64,000 nucleotides of DNA from Streptomyces sp. C10-9-1 (GCF_024497955.1 NZ_JANHKP010000006.1:248001-312000), one strand, 5' to 3'. Positions 18,645 to 27,934 are shown, counted from the stretch's first letter. Numbers and translations: made by a program. The notes: a model not told the origin generated them from the letters alone.

Positions 18645-19280
18645 ATGACCTCCAAGGCCAAGACCTGGGCCCTGGTACTCGCCGTGTGCGCAGGACTGTG
18701 GCTGGTCCGCAACGGCTCGCAGGACGTCACCCCGCCGATCCCCTCGGCCGCGGAGGCCTTCGCCGCGGGCCCGAACGCGTACACCGAGGCCGCGGCGGAC
18801 CCGCTGCCCCCGTCCGACCCGGTGCGGCTGCGGATCCCCGGGATCGGCGTCGACGCACCGGTGACGGGCCTGGGGCTGACGGGTGACGGCGCGCTGGAGG
18901 TGCCCCCCGCCGCGGACGGCAACCTGGCCGGCTGGTTCCGCGAGGGCACCGCACCGGGCGCGGCGGGCACGGCGATCACGGCCGGGCACGTCGACAACGC
19001 GGAGGGCCCGGCGGTCTTCTACGCCCTGGGGGCCCTGCGGAAGGGCGACCGGATCGAGGTCGACCGCGAGGACGGCCGCACCGCCGTGTTCACCGTCGAC
19101 GCGGTCGAGGTGTACGAGGCCGAGGGCTTCCCCGACGAGAAGGTGTACGGCCCGAGCGAACGGGCCGAGCTGCGGGTGATCACCTGCGGGGGCGGCTTCT
19201 CGGCGAGGACGGGGTACCGGGGCAACGTGGTGGCCTTCGGGCACCTGATCGGGGTCCGGGGCGGGCCCGGCGGGGCGTGA
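18645..19280 (+). CDS. Sortase, class F-like
   Basis: 211-residue membrane-anchored transpeptidase. An N-terminal helix (TWALVLAVCAGLWLV) is followed by a Pro-rich linker and the sortase barrel. The catalytic His is in AITAGHVD, the Cys in LRVITCGGGF, and the Arg a few residues later (RTGYRGN). The order H, C, R and the single N-terminal anchor fit actinobacterial class F sortases. GAGGAG lies six bases before the ATG. Its probable substrate is the preceding secreted protein; the lack of an LPxTG motif there leaves this unproved. Confidence 0.9.
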   Translation: MTSKAKTWALVLAVCAGLWLVRNGSQDVTPPIPSAAEAFAAGPNAYTEAAADPLPPSDPVRLRIPGIGVDAPVTGLGLTGDGALEVPPAADGNLAGWFREGTAPGAAGTAITAGHVDNAEGPAVFYALGALRKGDRIEVDREDGRTAVFTVDAVEVYEAEGFPDEKVYGPSERAELRVITCGGGFSARTGYRGNVVAFGHLIGVRGGPGGA

Positions 19281-19352
19281 GGGCCCCGCCGGGCGCCCGG
19301 GACGGCGCGCCGGCCGGCAGCCGGGGCCGTGCGCCCGGACGGCCGCGGCCCC

Positions 19353-20135
19353 TCAGGCCCACTGGTCGAAGCCGAGCTTGGCCACCAGCGAGAAGACGAC
19401 GACCAGGAGCACTCCGCGGACGAACTCGCTGCCCTTGCGCAGCGCCATCCGCGCGCCGATCATCGCGCCGGCCAGGTTGAACACGGCCATCAGCGCGGCG
19501 AGCTGCCACAGCACGGTGCCCTGGTAGGCGAACATCGCGAGCGCGCCCGCGTTGGTGCACACGTTGACGATCTTGGCGGTGGCCGAGGCGCTCACCAGGT
19601 CCAGGTGGAGCACCGCGGTGAGCGCCAGCACCAGGAAGGTCCCGGTGCCGGGGCCGAAGAGGCCGTCGTAGAAGCCGATCCCCCCGCCGACGAGCACCAC
19701 GGCGGCGACCGCCCGGGTACGGGTGACCTTCCGCCGCTCCTCCGGGGACGCCGTCCCGAAGGACGGCTTCAGCAGGACGAAGGCGGCCACCGCGAGCAGC
19801 ACCACCATGATCACCGGGCGCAGCACCTCGCTGCTGATCCCGGCGGCGAAGAAGGCACCGCCCATGGATCCCGCCAGGGCCGCCAGGCCGATCCGGACGG
19901 CGGGGCCGACCTGTACCGGCGCCTTGCGTACGTAGGTGACCGCGGCGCCGGTCGTTCCGACGATGGCGACGGCCTTGTTGGTGCCGAGCACATGGGCCGC
20001 GCCGGTCCCCGGCAGCCCGAGGAGGAGAGCGGGGAGGAGGAGCAGGCCGCCGCCTCCGACGACGGCGTCGATCCAGCCGGCCACAGCGGCCGCGAGACAC
20101 AGGAAGACCAGTGTGGTCAGTGATATGTCGGGCAC
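19353..20135 (-). CDS. TauE/SafE-family membrane permease
   Basis: 260-residue integral membrane protein with about eight hydrophobic helices and internal repeat halves. It carries the family motifs GWIDAVVGGGGLLLLPALL, LGTNKAVAIVGT and GFYDGLFGPGTGTFL. TauE/SafE proteins move small anions such as sulfite, sulfoacetate or related compounds. I take the GTG at 20135 as start, because the upstream extension is Arg/Pro-rich. It diverges from the nirB operon, so export of an anion linked to nitrite/sulfite metabolism is possible but unproved. Confidence 0.88.
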   Translation of the reverse strand: MPDISLTTLVFLCLAAAVAGWIDAVVGGGGLLLLPALLLGLPGTGAAHVLGTNKAVAIVGTTGAAVTYVRKAPVQVGPAVRIGLAALAGSMGGAFFAAGISSEVLRPVIMVVLLAVAAFVLLKPSFGTASPEERRKVTRTRAVAAVVLVGGGIGFYDGLFGPGTGTFLVLALTAVLHLDLVSASATAKIVNVCTNAGALAMFAYQGTVLWQLAALMAVFNLAGAMIGARMALRKGSEFVRGVLLVVVFSLVAKLGFDQWA

Positions 20136-20289
20136 TCCTGTGACCCTACGGAGCGGAAAGGTGGCCCGTCCAACGATCCGGGCGGACTTGAGCGGGCTCT
20201 GAGGTTCCCTCCCGGCCTGCCGCCGCGTACGCCCCGGTCCGTACCGGTCCCTCCCCTCACACCCGCCCGCCCCCTCCGCTGAGCGCACG

Positions 20290-20327
20290 GTTCCCCGCGG
20301 GAAACAGAAGGGAACCTGCCGGGTAAC
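20290..20327 (+). promoter_or_regulatory. GlnR-like operator upstream of the nirB operon
   Basis: Four half-sites at a strict 11-base period: GTTCC (20290-20294), GAAAC (20301-20305), GAACC (20312-20316) and GTAAC (20323-20327), each separated by six bases. This matches the actinobacterial GlnR pattern gTnAC-N6-GaAAC. It ends 23 bases before the ATG of the first operon gene. GlnR control of nitrite reductase is established in Streptomyces coelicolor; binding here is inferred. Confidence 0.75.
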
Positions 20328-20350
20328 ACCCGCGACGCACGCTGTTCCGC

Positions 20351-21586
20351 ATGACTTCGCAGATCGTGGTGATCGGTGCCGGGACGGCGGGCGCGCGGCT
20401 CGCGGGCCGGCTGGCGCCCGGGGCCGCCGTCACCGTCGTCGGCGAGGAGGACCACGCGCCCTACAACCGCGTGCTGCTCGCCGAGGTCCTGGCCGGCCGG
20501 TACGCGCCGGAGGTGATCGCGCTGCCGGAGGTCCCCGTCCGCCGGGGTGTCCGGGCGACCTCGATCGACCGCGCCCGCCGGCTGGTGCACCTCTCGGACG
20601 GCGCGCCCCTCCCCTACGACCGGCTGGTCCTCGCCACCGGCTCCAACCCCGTGCTGCCGCCGCTGCGCGGCATCGGTCCCGGGCTCCCCGAAGGGGTGCA
20701 CCCCTTCCGGACCCTGGACGACTGCGCGGCCCTCGCCGCGGCCACCGGCCCCGGCACCCGTGCGGTCGTGGTCGGCGGCGGGCTGCTGGGGGTCGGCGCG
20801 GCGCGCGCCCTGGCCGCCCGCGGCGCGACCGTGGTGCTGGCCCAGCAGGGCGAGCGCCTGATGGAGCGGCAGCTCGACGCCTCCGCCTCGGCGCTGCTCC
20901 GGGGGCACCTGGAGTCCCTGGGCATCGAGGTGCACACCGAGTGCCGGGTCCGGGGGCTGCGGACCTCCGATGACGGCGCGGTGCGCGCCGTGGTGCTCGC
21001 GGACGGCTTCACCCTGGAGGCCGAGGCGGTCGTGCTGGCCTGCGGCGTCCGGCCCCGCGTCGGACTGGCGGTGGACGCCGGGCTGGAGGTCCGCCGCGGC
21101 ATCGTCGTCGACGACGAGCTGCGGACCTCCGACCCGCTCATCCACGCGATCGGCGACTGCGCCGAGCACGGCGGCCTGGTCCACGGCCTGGCCGGTCCGG
21201 CCGTCGAGCAGGCCGACGTGCTGGCACGCCTGCTCACCGGACGGGCGGCGGGCCCGGCACCCGCCGACGGCCCGGCGCCCCCGCGCTACACCGGGACCCG
21301 CGCCCTGACCCGGCTCACCCTGGCGTCCGCGCACCGGGCGGGCGGGCTCGACCTGGCCGCCTTCGGCGACCCCTCGCCCCTGCCGGGGGACGACGTCGTC
21401 CAGCTCGCCGACGCCACCCGCGGGGCCTACCGCAAGGTCGTGGTGCGCGGCGACCGGCTGGTGGGCGGCGTGCTGCTGGGCGATCTCGGCTCGGTCGGCG
21501 CGCTCGCCCGCGCCTGGGAGGGCGACGAGGCCCTGCCCGACTCCCGCCCCCTGCTCCACCTGCTCACCGATGATGGAGGCCTCTGA
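20351..21586 (+). CDS. FAD/NAD(P)-dependent nitrite/nitrate reductase-associated reductase
   Basis: 411-residue flavoprotein with GAGTAGARLAGRL near the N-terminus, YNRVLLAEVLAG (typical of the NirB/NasB reductase branch), ATGSNPVLPP, NAD motif GGGLLGVGAARAL and FAD motif IHAIGDCAEHGG. It resembles the N-terminal half of NirB but lacks the [2Fe-2S] and siroheme domains, so it is a stand-alone electron-transfer subunit. It probably reduces the nitrate reductase at 14645-16828 or supports NirB. It is first in an operon with nirB and nirD, with nirB starting two bases after its stop. Confidence 0.85.
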   Translation: MTSQIVVIGAGTAGARLAGRLAPGAAVTVVGEEDHAPYNRVLLAEVLAGRYAPEVIALPEVPVRRGVRATSIDRARRLVHLSDGAPLPYDRLVLATGSNPVLPPLRGIGPGLPEGVHPFRTLDDCAALAAATGPGTRAVVVGGGLLGVGAARALAARGATVVLAQQGERLMERQLDASASALLRGHLESLGIEVHTECRVRGLRTSDDGAVRAVVLADGFTLEAEAVVLACGVRPRVGLAVDAGLEVRRGIVVDDELRTSDPLIHAIGDCAEHGGLVHGLAGPAVEQADVLARLLTGRAAGPAPADGPAPPRYTGTRALTRLTLASAHRAGGLDLAAFGDPSPLPGDDVVQLADATRGAYRKVVVRGDRLVGGVLLGDLGSVGALARAWEGDEALPDSRPLLHLLTDDGGL

Positions 21587-21587
21587 G

Positions 21588-24200
21588 ATGGCTGCGACCC
21601 CCGCGACGCCCACCCCCGCGAACCGCCCCACGATCGTGGTCGTCGGCCACGGCATGGTCGCCCAGCGCTTCCTCGAGGCGCTGGCCGAAGGCGGCACCAC
21701 CGCGCGGGCGCGGATCGTCGTCTTCGGCGAGGAGCCCCGCCCGGCCTACGACCGCGTCCGGCTCACCTCGTACTTCTCCGGCAGCACGCCCGAGGACCTG
21801 TCGATGGTCGGGGACGGCTTCCTGGAGCGCCACGGCATCGAGCTGCGCCTGGGCACCCCGGTCGCCTCGATCGACACCGCCGCGCGCACGGTCGCCGCGG
21901 AGGACGGGCAGGTCCTCGCCTACGACACCCTGGTCCTGGCGACCGGCTCCTACCCCTTCGTCCCGCCGGTGCCCGGCAGCACGACCCGGGGCTGCTTCGT
22001 CTACCGCACCATCGAGGACCTGCTGGCGATCGAGGAGTACGCCAAGGGCGCCCGCGTCGGGGCGGTCGTCGGCGGGGGCCTGCTGGGGCTGGAGGCGGCG
22101 GGGGCGCTGAAGGGGCTCGGGCTGGAGACCCACATCGTGGAGTTCGCCCCCCGGCTGATGCCCGTGCAGGTCGACGAGGGCGGCGGCGCGGCGCTGCTGA
22201 GGACCGTCGAGGGCATGGGGCTGAAGGTGCACACGGGCGTGGGCACCCAGGAGATCACGGCCGGCGACGCCGGCACGGTCGAGGCCATGCTCCTCTCGGA
22301 CGGCTCCGCGCTCGCCACCGACCTGGTGGTCTTCTCCGCGGGTGTGCGCCCCCGGGACCAGCTCGCCCGGGACGCGGGGCTCGCGGTGGGAGAGCGGGGC
22401 GGCATCGTCGTCGACGAGCAGTGCCGCACCTCCGACCCCGACGTGTTCGCGATCGGGGAGTGCGCGCTGGCGGCCGACGGCCGGGTGTACGGGCTCGTGG
22501 CGCCGGGATACGAGATGGCCGAGACCGCGGCGGCCGCGCTCGCGGGCGAGGCGGCCTCCTTCACGGGTGCCGACCTGTCCACCAAGCTGAAGCTGCTGGG
22601 CGTCGACGTGGCCTCCTTCGGCGACGCGCACGGGACGACCGGCGGCTGCCTCGACGTCGTCTACTCCGACTCGCGCTCCGGGCTGTACAAGAAGCTCGTC
22701 GTCGGCGCCGACGGGACCCTGCTCGGCGGCATCCTGGTCGGCGACGCCGAGCAGTACGGCACGCTGAGGGCCTTCACCGGTTCGACGCCGCCCGTCTCCG
22801 CCGAGCAGCTGGTGCTTCCCGCGGGCGCGGGTGCGCCCGCCGCGCTCGGCCCGGCCGCCCTGCCGGACGAGGCCGTGGTGTGCTCCTGCCACAACGTCAC
22901 CAAGGGGGCCGTCCGCGGGGCGGTGGCCGAGCACGGCTGCACGAGCGTCCCCGAGGTCAAGAAGTGCACCAGGGCGGGCACCGGGTGCGGCAGCTGCGTC
23001 AAGGTCCTCGGGCAGCTGGTCAACGCGGAGCTGGAGGCGTCCGGTGTCGAGATCGACACGGGCCTGTGCGGCTGCTTCGGGCAGACCCGTCAGGAGCTGT
23101 ACGAGATCGTGCGCGCCCTGCGCCTGACCTCCTACCGGCGCCTGCTCGACGGCTACGGCCGCGAGTCGGCCCGCGGGGGCAACGGCTGCGAGGTCTGCAA
23201 GCCCGCCGTGGGGTCCATCATCGCCTCGCTGGCGCCCACGATCGGGGCCAGCGGCTACGTCCTGGAGGGCGAGCAGGCGGCCCTGCAGGACACCAACGAC
23301 CACTTCCTGGCGAACCTCCAGCGCAACGGCTCCTACTCGGTGGTGCCGCGGATCCCGGGCGGTGAGATCACCCCGGAGAAGCTCATCGTGATCGGCGAGG
23401 TGGCCCGCGAGTTCGGCCTCTACACCAAGATCACGGGCGGGCAGCGGATCGACCTGTTCGGCGCCCGGGTGGACCAGCTCCCGCAGATCTGGGGGCGCCT
23501 GGTGGACGCGGGCTTCGAGTCGGGGCACGCCTACGGCAAGGCGCTGCGTACGGTGAAGTCCTGCGTGGGCGAGACGTGGTGCCGCTACGGGGTGCAGGAC
23601 TCGGTCCGCATGGCGATCGACCTGGAGCTGCGCTACCGGGGCCTGCGCTCCCCGCACAAGCTCAAGTCGGCCGTCTCGGGTTGCCAGCGCGAGTGCGCCG
23701 AGGCGCAGTCGAAGGACTTCGGCGTGATCGCCACGGCCAAGGGCTGGAACCTGTACGTCGGCGGCAACGGCGGGGCCACCCCGCGCCACGCCGACCTCCT
23801 CGCCCAGGACCTGGGGGACGAGGAGCTGGTCCGCCTGATCGACCGCTTCCTGATGTTCTACATCCGCACCGCCGACCGCCTGGAGCGCACCTCCGCCTGG
23901 CTGGAGCGGATCGAGGGCGGGCTGGACCATGTGCGCGACGTGGTGGTGCGCGACTCCCTGGGGATCTGCGCGGAGCTGGAGTCGCTGATGGCCGACCACG
24001 TCGCGGGCTACCGCGACGAGTGGGCCGAGACGCTGGACGACCCCGAGCGGCTGATGCGCTTCGTGTCCTTCGTCAACGCGCCGGGCGTGCCCGACCCCAC
24101 GGTGCGCTTCGTGCCCGAGCGGGACCAGGTCAAGCCCGATCTGCCCCTGCTGACCATCCGCCCCCTGGACGACGCCCTGGAAGGGACCGCACAGCGATGA
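21588..24200 (+). CDS. nirB: Assimilatory nitrite reductase large subunit
   Basis: 870-residue NADH-dependent nitrite reductase converting nitrite to ammonium. In order: an FAD/NAD domain (VVGHGMVAQRF; GGGLLGLEAAGAL; VFAIGECALA); a BFD-like [2Fe-2S] domain (VCSCHNVTKG and TGCGSC); and a ferredoxin-like sulfite/nitrite reductase domain. The siroheme-4Fe4S ligands are C659, C665, C699 and C703. I chose the ATG at 21588 because a TGGAGG ribosome binding site sits before it; it follows the upstream stop by one base. It overlaps nirD by four bases. Confidence 0.95.
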   Translation: MAATPATPTPANRPTIVVVGHGMVAQRFLEALAEGGTTARARIVVFGEEPRPAYDRVRLTSYFSGSTPEDLSMVGDGFLERHGIELRLGTPVASIDTAARTVAAEDGQVLAYDTLVLATGSYPFVPPVPGSTTRGCFVYRTIEDLLAIEEYAKGARVGAVVGGGLLGLEAAGALKGLGLETHIVEFAPRLMPVQVDEGGGAALLRTVEGMGLKVHTGVGTQEITAGDAGTVEAMLLSDGSALATDLVVFSAGVRPRDQLARDAGLAVGERGGIVVDEQCRTSDPDVFAIGECALAADGRVYGLVAPGYEMAETAAAALAGEAASFTGADLSTKLKLLGVDVASFGDAHGTTGGCLDVVYSDSRSGLYKKLVVGADGTLLGGILVGDAEQYGTLRAFTGSTPPVSAEQLVLPAGAGAPAALGPAALPDEAVVCSCHNVTKGAVRGAVAEHGCTSVPEVKKCTRAGTGCGSCVKVLGQLVNAELEASGVEIDTGLCGCFGQTRQELYEIVRALRLTSYRRLLDGYGRESARGGNGCEVCKPAVGSIIASLAPTIGASGYVLEGEQAALQDTNDHFLANLQRNGSYSVVPRIPGGEITPEKLIVIGEVAREFGLYTKITGGQRIDLFGARVDQLPQIWGRLVDAGFESGHAYGKALRTVKSCVGETWCRYGVQDSVRMAIDLELRYRGLRSPHKLKSAVSGCQRECAEAQSKDFGVIATAKGWNLYVGGNGGATPRHADLLAQDLGDEELVRLIDRFLMFYIRTADRLERTSAWLERIEGGLDHVRDVVVRDSLGICAELESLMADHVAGYRDEWAETLDDPERLMRFVSFVNAPGVPDPTVRFVPERDQVKPDLPLLTIRPLDDALEGTAQR

Positions 24201-24565
24201 CCCTCGCCCCCGACAAGCCCCTCGCCCCCGCGGACGCCGAGCTCCAGCTCCGGCTGGACGGCGCCTGGCTGGCCCTGTGCCCGCTGGCCCGGCTGACCCC
24301 CGGCCGGGGCGTGGCCGCCCTGCTGCCGGGCGGCCGGCAGGCCGCGCTGTTCCTGGACCGCGACGGCGTGCCGTACGCGATCGACAACCGCGACCCGTTC
24401 ACCGGCGCCCGGGTGCTGTCCCGGGGCCTGGTCGGAACCGCCGAGGGCCGCCCGTTCGTCGCCTCCCCGCTGCTCAAGCAGCGCTTCGACCTCGCCACCG
24501 GGCACTGCCTGGACGAGGACGGGGTGGCGGTGCGGGCCTACGAGGTGCGGCTGCACCGGGGCTGA
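24197..24565 (+). CDS. nirD: Assimilatory nitrite reductase small subunit
   Basis: 122-residue NirD with the Rieske-like fold but without the two CxH ligand pairs. The characteristic segments are LCPLARLTPGRGVAALLPG, YAIDNRDPFTGARVLSRG and ASPLLKQRFDLATG. It partners NirB. The ATG overlaps the nirB stop (ATGA), so translation is coupled. It ends the operon. Confidence 0.92.
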   Translation: MTLAPDKPLAPADAELQLRLDGAWLALCPLARLTPGRGVAALLPGGRQAALFLDRDGVPYAIDNRDPFTGARVLSRGLVGTAEGRPFVASPLLKQRFDLATGHCLDEDGVAVRAYEVRLHRG

Positions 24566-24618
24566 GCCGCCCGCCCGGCCCGGGGTACGGGGCCCCGGGC
24601 CGGATCCGCGCCCCGCCC

Positions 24619-24658
24619 GCGCGCCGCGCCGTCACTGCCCTGGCCCCGCGCGGCGCGC
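24619..24658. terminator. GC-rich hairpin after nirD
   Basis: A perfect 10-bp inverted repeat (gcgcgccgcg at 24619-24628, complement at 24649-24658) with a 20-base loop lies between the convergent nirD and VOC-protein genes. The long loop makes this a moderate call. Confidence 0.45.
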
Positions 24659-24693
24659 GGGCGGCACCCTCGTGCCCCGCGGGGCACCGGGGT

Positions 24694-25104
24694 TCAGCCG
24701 CCCTGGGCCGCGGCCTCGGTGTCCATCCACATGACCTCCCAGTTGTGGTGGTCCACGTCCTCGAAGCCCCTGCCGTACATGTAGCCCATGTCCTGGGTCT
24801 CCCCGGCCGGGCGGCCCCCGGCGGCGATCGCCGCGTCGACCAGGGTGTCGACGGCCTCCCGGCTGTCCGCGCTGAGGCAGATCAGGGCCTCGGTGCCGGT
24901 GGCCGCGTCCGTGATCTCCTTGGCGGTGAAGGTCTTGAAGTAGGGCTCCGTCAGCAGCATCGCGAAGATGGTGTCGCTGAAGACGAGGCAGGCGGCGTTC
25001 TCGTCGGTGAACTGCGGGTTGAAGGAGTAGCCCAGCTTGGTCCAGAAGGACTTGCTGGCCTCCAGGTCCTTGACCGGCAGGTTCACGAAGATCATCTGGG
25101 GCAT
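24694..25104 (-). CDS. VOC-superfamily (glyoxalase-like) protein
   Basis: 136-residue protein with paired beta-alpha-beta modules: MIFVNLPVKDLEASKSFWTKLGY at the start and DMGYMYGRGFEDVDHHNWEVMWMD at the end. Both fit the VOC fold; the subgroup resembles lactoylglutathione-lyase-like proteins of unknown substrate. Likely metal-site residues include the final His/Glu pair. I chose the ATG at 25104; an upstream start would add a charged tail. It converges on nirD. Confidence 0.85.
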   Translation of the reverse strand: MPQMIFVNLPVKDLEASKSFWTKLGYSFNPQFTDENAACLVFSDTIFAMLLTEPYFKTFTAKEITDAATGTEALICLSADSREAVDTLVDAAIAAGGRPAGETQDMGYMYGRGFEDVDHHNWEVMWMDTEAAAQGG

Positions 25105-25360
25105 GGTGTGCTCGCTCTCGTCTCGGGGGCGTGCCGCGCGGTGCACGGGCGGCCGTGCGGTGCTTCTCGCAGGGGTAGACGGCAGCCGCCCGGGGAACTC
25201 ATCGGTGCGGGGGAGGCGACTTCCCCCGGTCCGCCACCCCCCTTCTCGCCGTCACCCTGCGTTGATGTCCAGTCAACTCCACGCTTCTAGGGTCTGCCAC
25301 CGCGCGACCCCGCGGTGCCGCCCGGCACCCCGGGGCGGTCGTCATCTGATGGAGAGACAC

Positions 25361-26521
25361 GTGGAACGTCGCAGCTTCCTGCGCGGTGCGGTCGTCGGCA
25401 CCTCCGCCGCGGCCTTCGGATTCACCCTCTGGCAGGGCGCCGCGGCCGCGGCCCCCGCCCAGCCCGGACCCGGCCCCTACGGCGCGCTCGGCCCCGCGGA
25501 TTCCAACGGCATCCGGCTCCCCGCGGGATTCACCAGCCGGGTGATCGCCCGCTCCGGCCAGAAGGTCGGATCCACCTCCCACACCTGGCACAGGGCCCCC
25601 GACGGCGGCGCCTGCTTCGCCGACGGCCCGGGCTGGGTCTACGTCTCCAACTCGGAGGTCAACCCCGGCGGCGGCGCCGGTGCGGTCCGCTTCTCCTCCT
25701 CGGGAGCGATCATCGGCGCCTACGGCGTCCTGTCGGGCACCCGGCAGAACTGCGCGGGCGGCAGCACGCCGTGGAACACCTGGCTCTCCTGCGAGGAGGT
25801 CAGCCGCGGCTACGTGTACGAGGCGGACCCCTACGGGGTGCAGTCCGCGGTCCGCCGCCCGGCGATGGGGCGCTTCAAGCACGAGGCGGCGGCCGCGGAC
25901 CCGGTGCGCCGGGCCGTCTACCTGACCGAGGACGAGTCCGACGGCTGCCTCTACCGCTTCCTGCCCGCCACCTGGGGCGACCTGTCCTCCGGCACCCTCC
26001 AGGTGCTGAAGGCGGGCTCGGGCACCTCGGGCTCCTTCACCTGGGGAACCGTCCCCGACCCGGACGGCTCCCCCACCCACACCCGCAACCAGGTCCCGGG
26101 CGCCAAGCGCTTCAACGGCGGCGAGGGCTGCCACTACGCGAACGACACGGTCTGGTTCACCACCAAGGGCGACAACCGCCTGTGGCAGCTGAACCTGGCC
26201 TCCGGCACCTACGAACTCGCCTATGACGACTCGCTCGTGGCGGGCGGCTCCGCGCCGCTGACGGGGGTGGACAACGTCACCGGCTCGGCCTCCGGCGACC
26301 TGTTCGTCGCCGAGGACGGCGGGAACATGGAGATCTGCGTGATCACCCCGGACGACGTCGTCGCGCCGTTCCTGCGGATCAGCGGCCAGTCCGGGTCCGA
26401 GATCACCGGACCGGCCTTCTCCCCCGACGGCAGCAGGCTCTACTTCTCCAGCCAGCGCGGCACCTCGGGCAGTTCCTCGGGCGGCATCACCTACGAGGTC
26501 ACCGGGCCGTTCCGGGCGTAG
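25361..26521 (+). CDS. PhoX-like Tat-exported protein (DUF839)
   Basis: 386-residue protein with a twin-arginine signal (ERRSFLRG, then a hydrophobic stretch and Ala-rich cleavage region around residue 30). The mature part is a beta-propeller of the DUF839/PhoX type: WNTWLSCEEVSRGYVYEAD, RFKHEAAAADPVRRAVYLTEDES and FTTKGDNRLWQL. These resemble calcium/iron-binding segments of PhoX phosphatases, but substrate specificity is uncertain. I favour the GTG at 25361, preceded by GGAGAG; an ATG at 25349 is an alternative. It overlaps the convergent regulator gene by 31 bases at the 3' ends. Confidence 0.85.
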   Translation: MERRSFLRGAVVGTSAAAFGFTLWQGAAAAAPAQPGPGPYGALGPADSNGIRLPAGFTSRVIARSGQKVGSTSHTWHRAPDGGACFADGPGWVYVSNSEVNPGGGAGAVRFSSSGAIIGAYGVLSGTRQNCAGGSTPWNTWLSCEEVSRGYVYEADPYGVQSAVRRPAMGRFKHEAAAADPVRRAVYLTEDESDGCLYRFLPATWGDLSSGTLQVLKAGSGTSGSFTWGTVPDPDGSPTHTRNQVPGAKRFNGGEGCHYANDTVWFTTKGDNRLWQLNLASGTYELAYDDSLVAGGSAPLTGVDNVTGSASGDLFVAEDGGNMEICVITPDDVVAPFLRISGQSGSEITGPAFSPDGSRLYFSSQRGTSGSSSGGITYEVTGPFRA

Positions 26522-27522
26522 CTCCGCGGTCTGGTCCACGGCTCCGGGACGGCGCCGCCGCGCAGCAGGGCGGCGCCCAGCGGGGTGAGCGTGTGCAGGA
26601 CCGCGTTGCCGTGGCGCAGGGTGACCACCAGCCCCGCGTCGCGGAGCACGGCCGCGTGCTGGCTCGCCGAGGCGAGGGACACCCCCGCCCGGCGGGCCAG
26701 TTCGCTCGTGGTGCAGCCGTGCCGGATCGCCTGGAGCACCGCGGAGCGGGTGTGGCCGACGAGCCGGCCGAGCGAGGGGCCCGCGGCGTCCGCGATGGCG
26801 GACTCGCTGCCGTGCTGCACGGGGTAGACCAGCACCGGCGGCAGCTGCGGGTCGCGCAGCACCACCGGGGTGCCCCGGCAGAAGAACGAGGGCAGGAGCA
26901 GCAGCCCCCGTCCGCCCAGGCGCAGTTCGCGGTCGACAGGGTAGTCGGCCTCCAGCACCGGGGCCCTCCAGCGCAGCACGGGCGGCAGCGAGGCGAGCAG
27001 TTCGCCGGCGCCGCCGTCGAGCAGCGCCCTCCCGCGGGCCGCACGGTCCGCCTCCACCCTCGCCTGCACATGGGGCCAGTACGGCTCCAGGGCGGCGAGG
27101 AAGTAGGCGCGGAGCGTGTCGGCGAGCCGCCCGAGGGCCTCCCCGCGGCCCTCGGCGATCGCCAGCAGCCGGGCGGGCAGCGTGCGCAGCGGAGAGCGGT
27201 GCGCGGCCACCAGCGCGAGCTCGGCGCGCAGCCGGGGCGCCGGGGTCGCCCGGAGGGCCTCCAGGCCCGCCTCCAGGCCGTCACGGCCCTCGGAGGGGGT
27301 GAGGAAGTCGGGGAAATACCCGCGCGGCGGCACCAGTTGGGCCAGCAGCCGTGTTTCACCCTTCAACCTCACGCGCACCTCGGAGCGCCATTCGCCGAAG
27401 ACGTGGGCACCCCTGCGGTCCCGCAATCGATGGAAGCTCAGAATCGATTCCCACAAGGGATCGGGACCGGCAGCCATCCTTACTCGCGCCAGGTCGTCCG
27501 CCTGGAAATGAATACGAAGCAC
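26491..27522 (-). CDS. ArsR-type HTH transcriptional regulator with large N-terminal domain
   Basis: 343-residue regulator. The first ~240 residues form an all-alpha/beta domain typical of Streptomyces DUF5937-type regulators (RIHFQADDLARVRMA, then WESILSFHRLRDRRG). The C-terminal winged helix (about 255-325: LGHTRSAVLQAIRHGCTTSELARRAGVSLASASQHAAVLRDAGLV, split here as a description of its helices) is ArsR-like. No metal-binding Cys pair is visible. I chose the GTG at 27522, which follows a GGTGGGGG ribosome binding site. An inverted repeat upstream (27594-27618) is a likely autoregulatory operator. Confidence 0.82.
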   Translation of the reverse strand: MLRIHFQADDLARVRMAAGPDPLWESILSFHRLRDRRGAHVFGEWRSEVRVRLKGETRLLAQLVPPRGYFPDFLTPSEGRDGLEAGLEALRATPAPRLRAELALVAAHRSPLRTLPARLLAIAEGRGEALGRLADTLRAYFLAALEPYWPHVQARVEADRAARGRALLDGGAGELLASLPPVLRWRAPVLEADYPVDRELRLGGRGLLLLPSFFCRGTPVVLRDPQLPPVLVYPVQHGSESAIADAAGPSLGRLVGHTRSAVLQAIRHGCTTSELARRAGVSLASASQHAAVLRDAGLVVTLRHGNAVLHTLTPLGAALLRGGAVPEPWTRPRSYARNGPVTS

Positions 27523-27593
27523 CGAACCCCCACCTGTTGCACCCGCAATCGCCCCCACCACTGAGTATGCATGCCATCACAGGTTGTTACCAC

Positions 27594-27618
27594 GGTGTTT
27601 CAGCCACAATTGAAACGC
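27594..27618. promoter_or_regulatory. Inverted repeat, candidate operator of the ArsR-type regulator
   Basis: ggtgtttca (27594-27602), seven bases, tgaaacgcc (27610-27618): eight of nine positions are complementary. It lies 72 bases upstream of the regulator's GTG start, in the AT-rich part of the gap, where an autorepression site would be expected. Confidence 0.5.
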
Positions 27619-27764
27619 CTCGCGGGAGCACGGGGGCAACCGAAAGGCTGTACGACGTCGGGCATGAAACCTACTTCACCGATGTGACGTGGCAAGGACC
27701 GTGGGGGGCCTACACGTCCGGCGGCGGTGATGGAGGTTGCGGCTCCGTGTCCGGCACGGGTAAT

Positions 27765-27804
27765 GGAGTGCGGCCGGCGGGTGGGGATCCGTCGGTCGCA
27801 CTCC
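27765..27804. repeat. Stable 15-bp intergenic hairpin
   Basis: Bases 27765-27779 pair with 27790-27804 (13 Watson-Crick and two G-U pairs) around a 10-base loop. It lies 130 bases before the strong terminator-like hairpin on the plus strand. It could be part of a small RNA or a second terminator for the regulator region. Confidence 0.5.
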
Positions 27805-27934
27805 GCCGGGCCTTTGCTCCGGGAATGGCGGGAAGGCGATTCCCGCTGGACGTACGAAATTCAACTGAACGACGGATCAGCAGGGCGACGGCATGCTATG
27901 CGCCCCCTGAACCCTCTCAGTCTGCCGCACGCGG

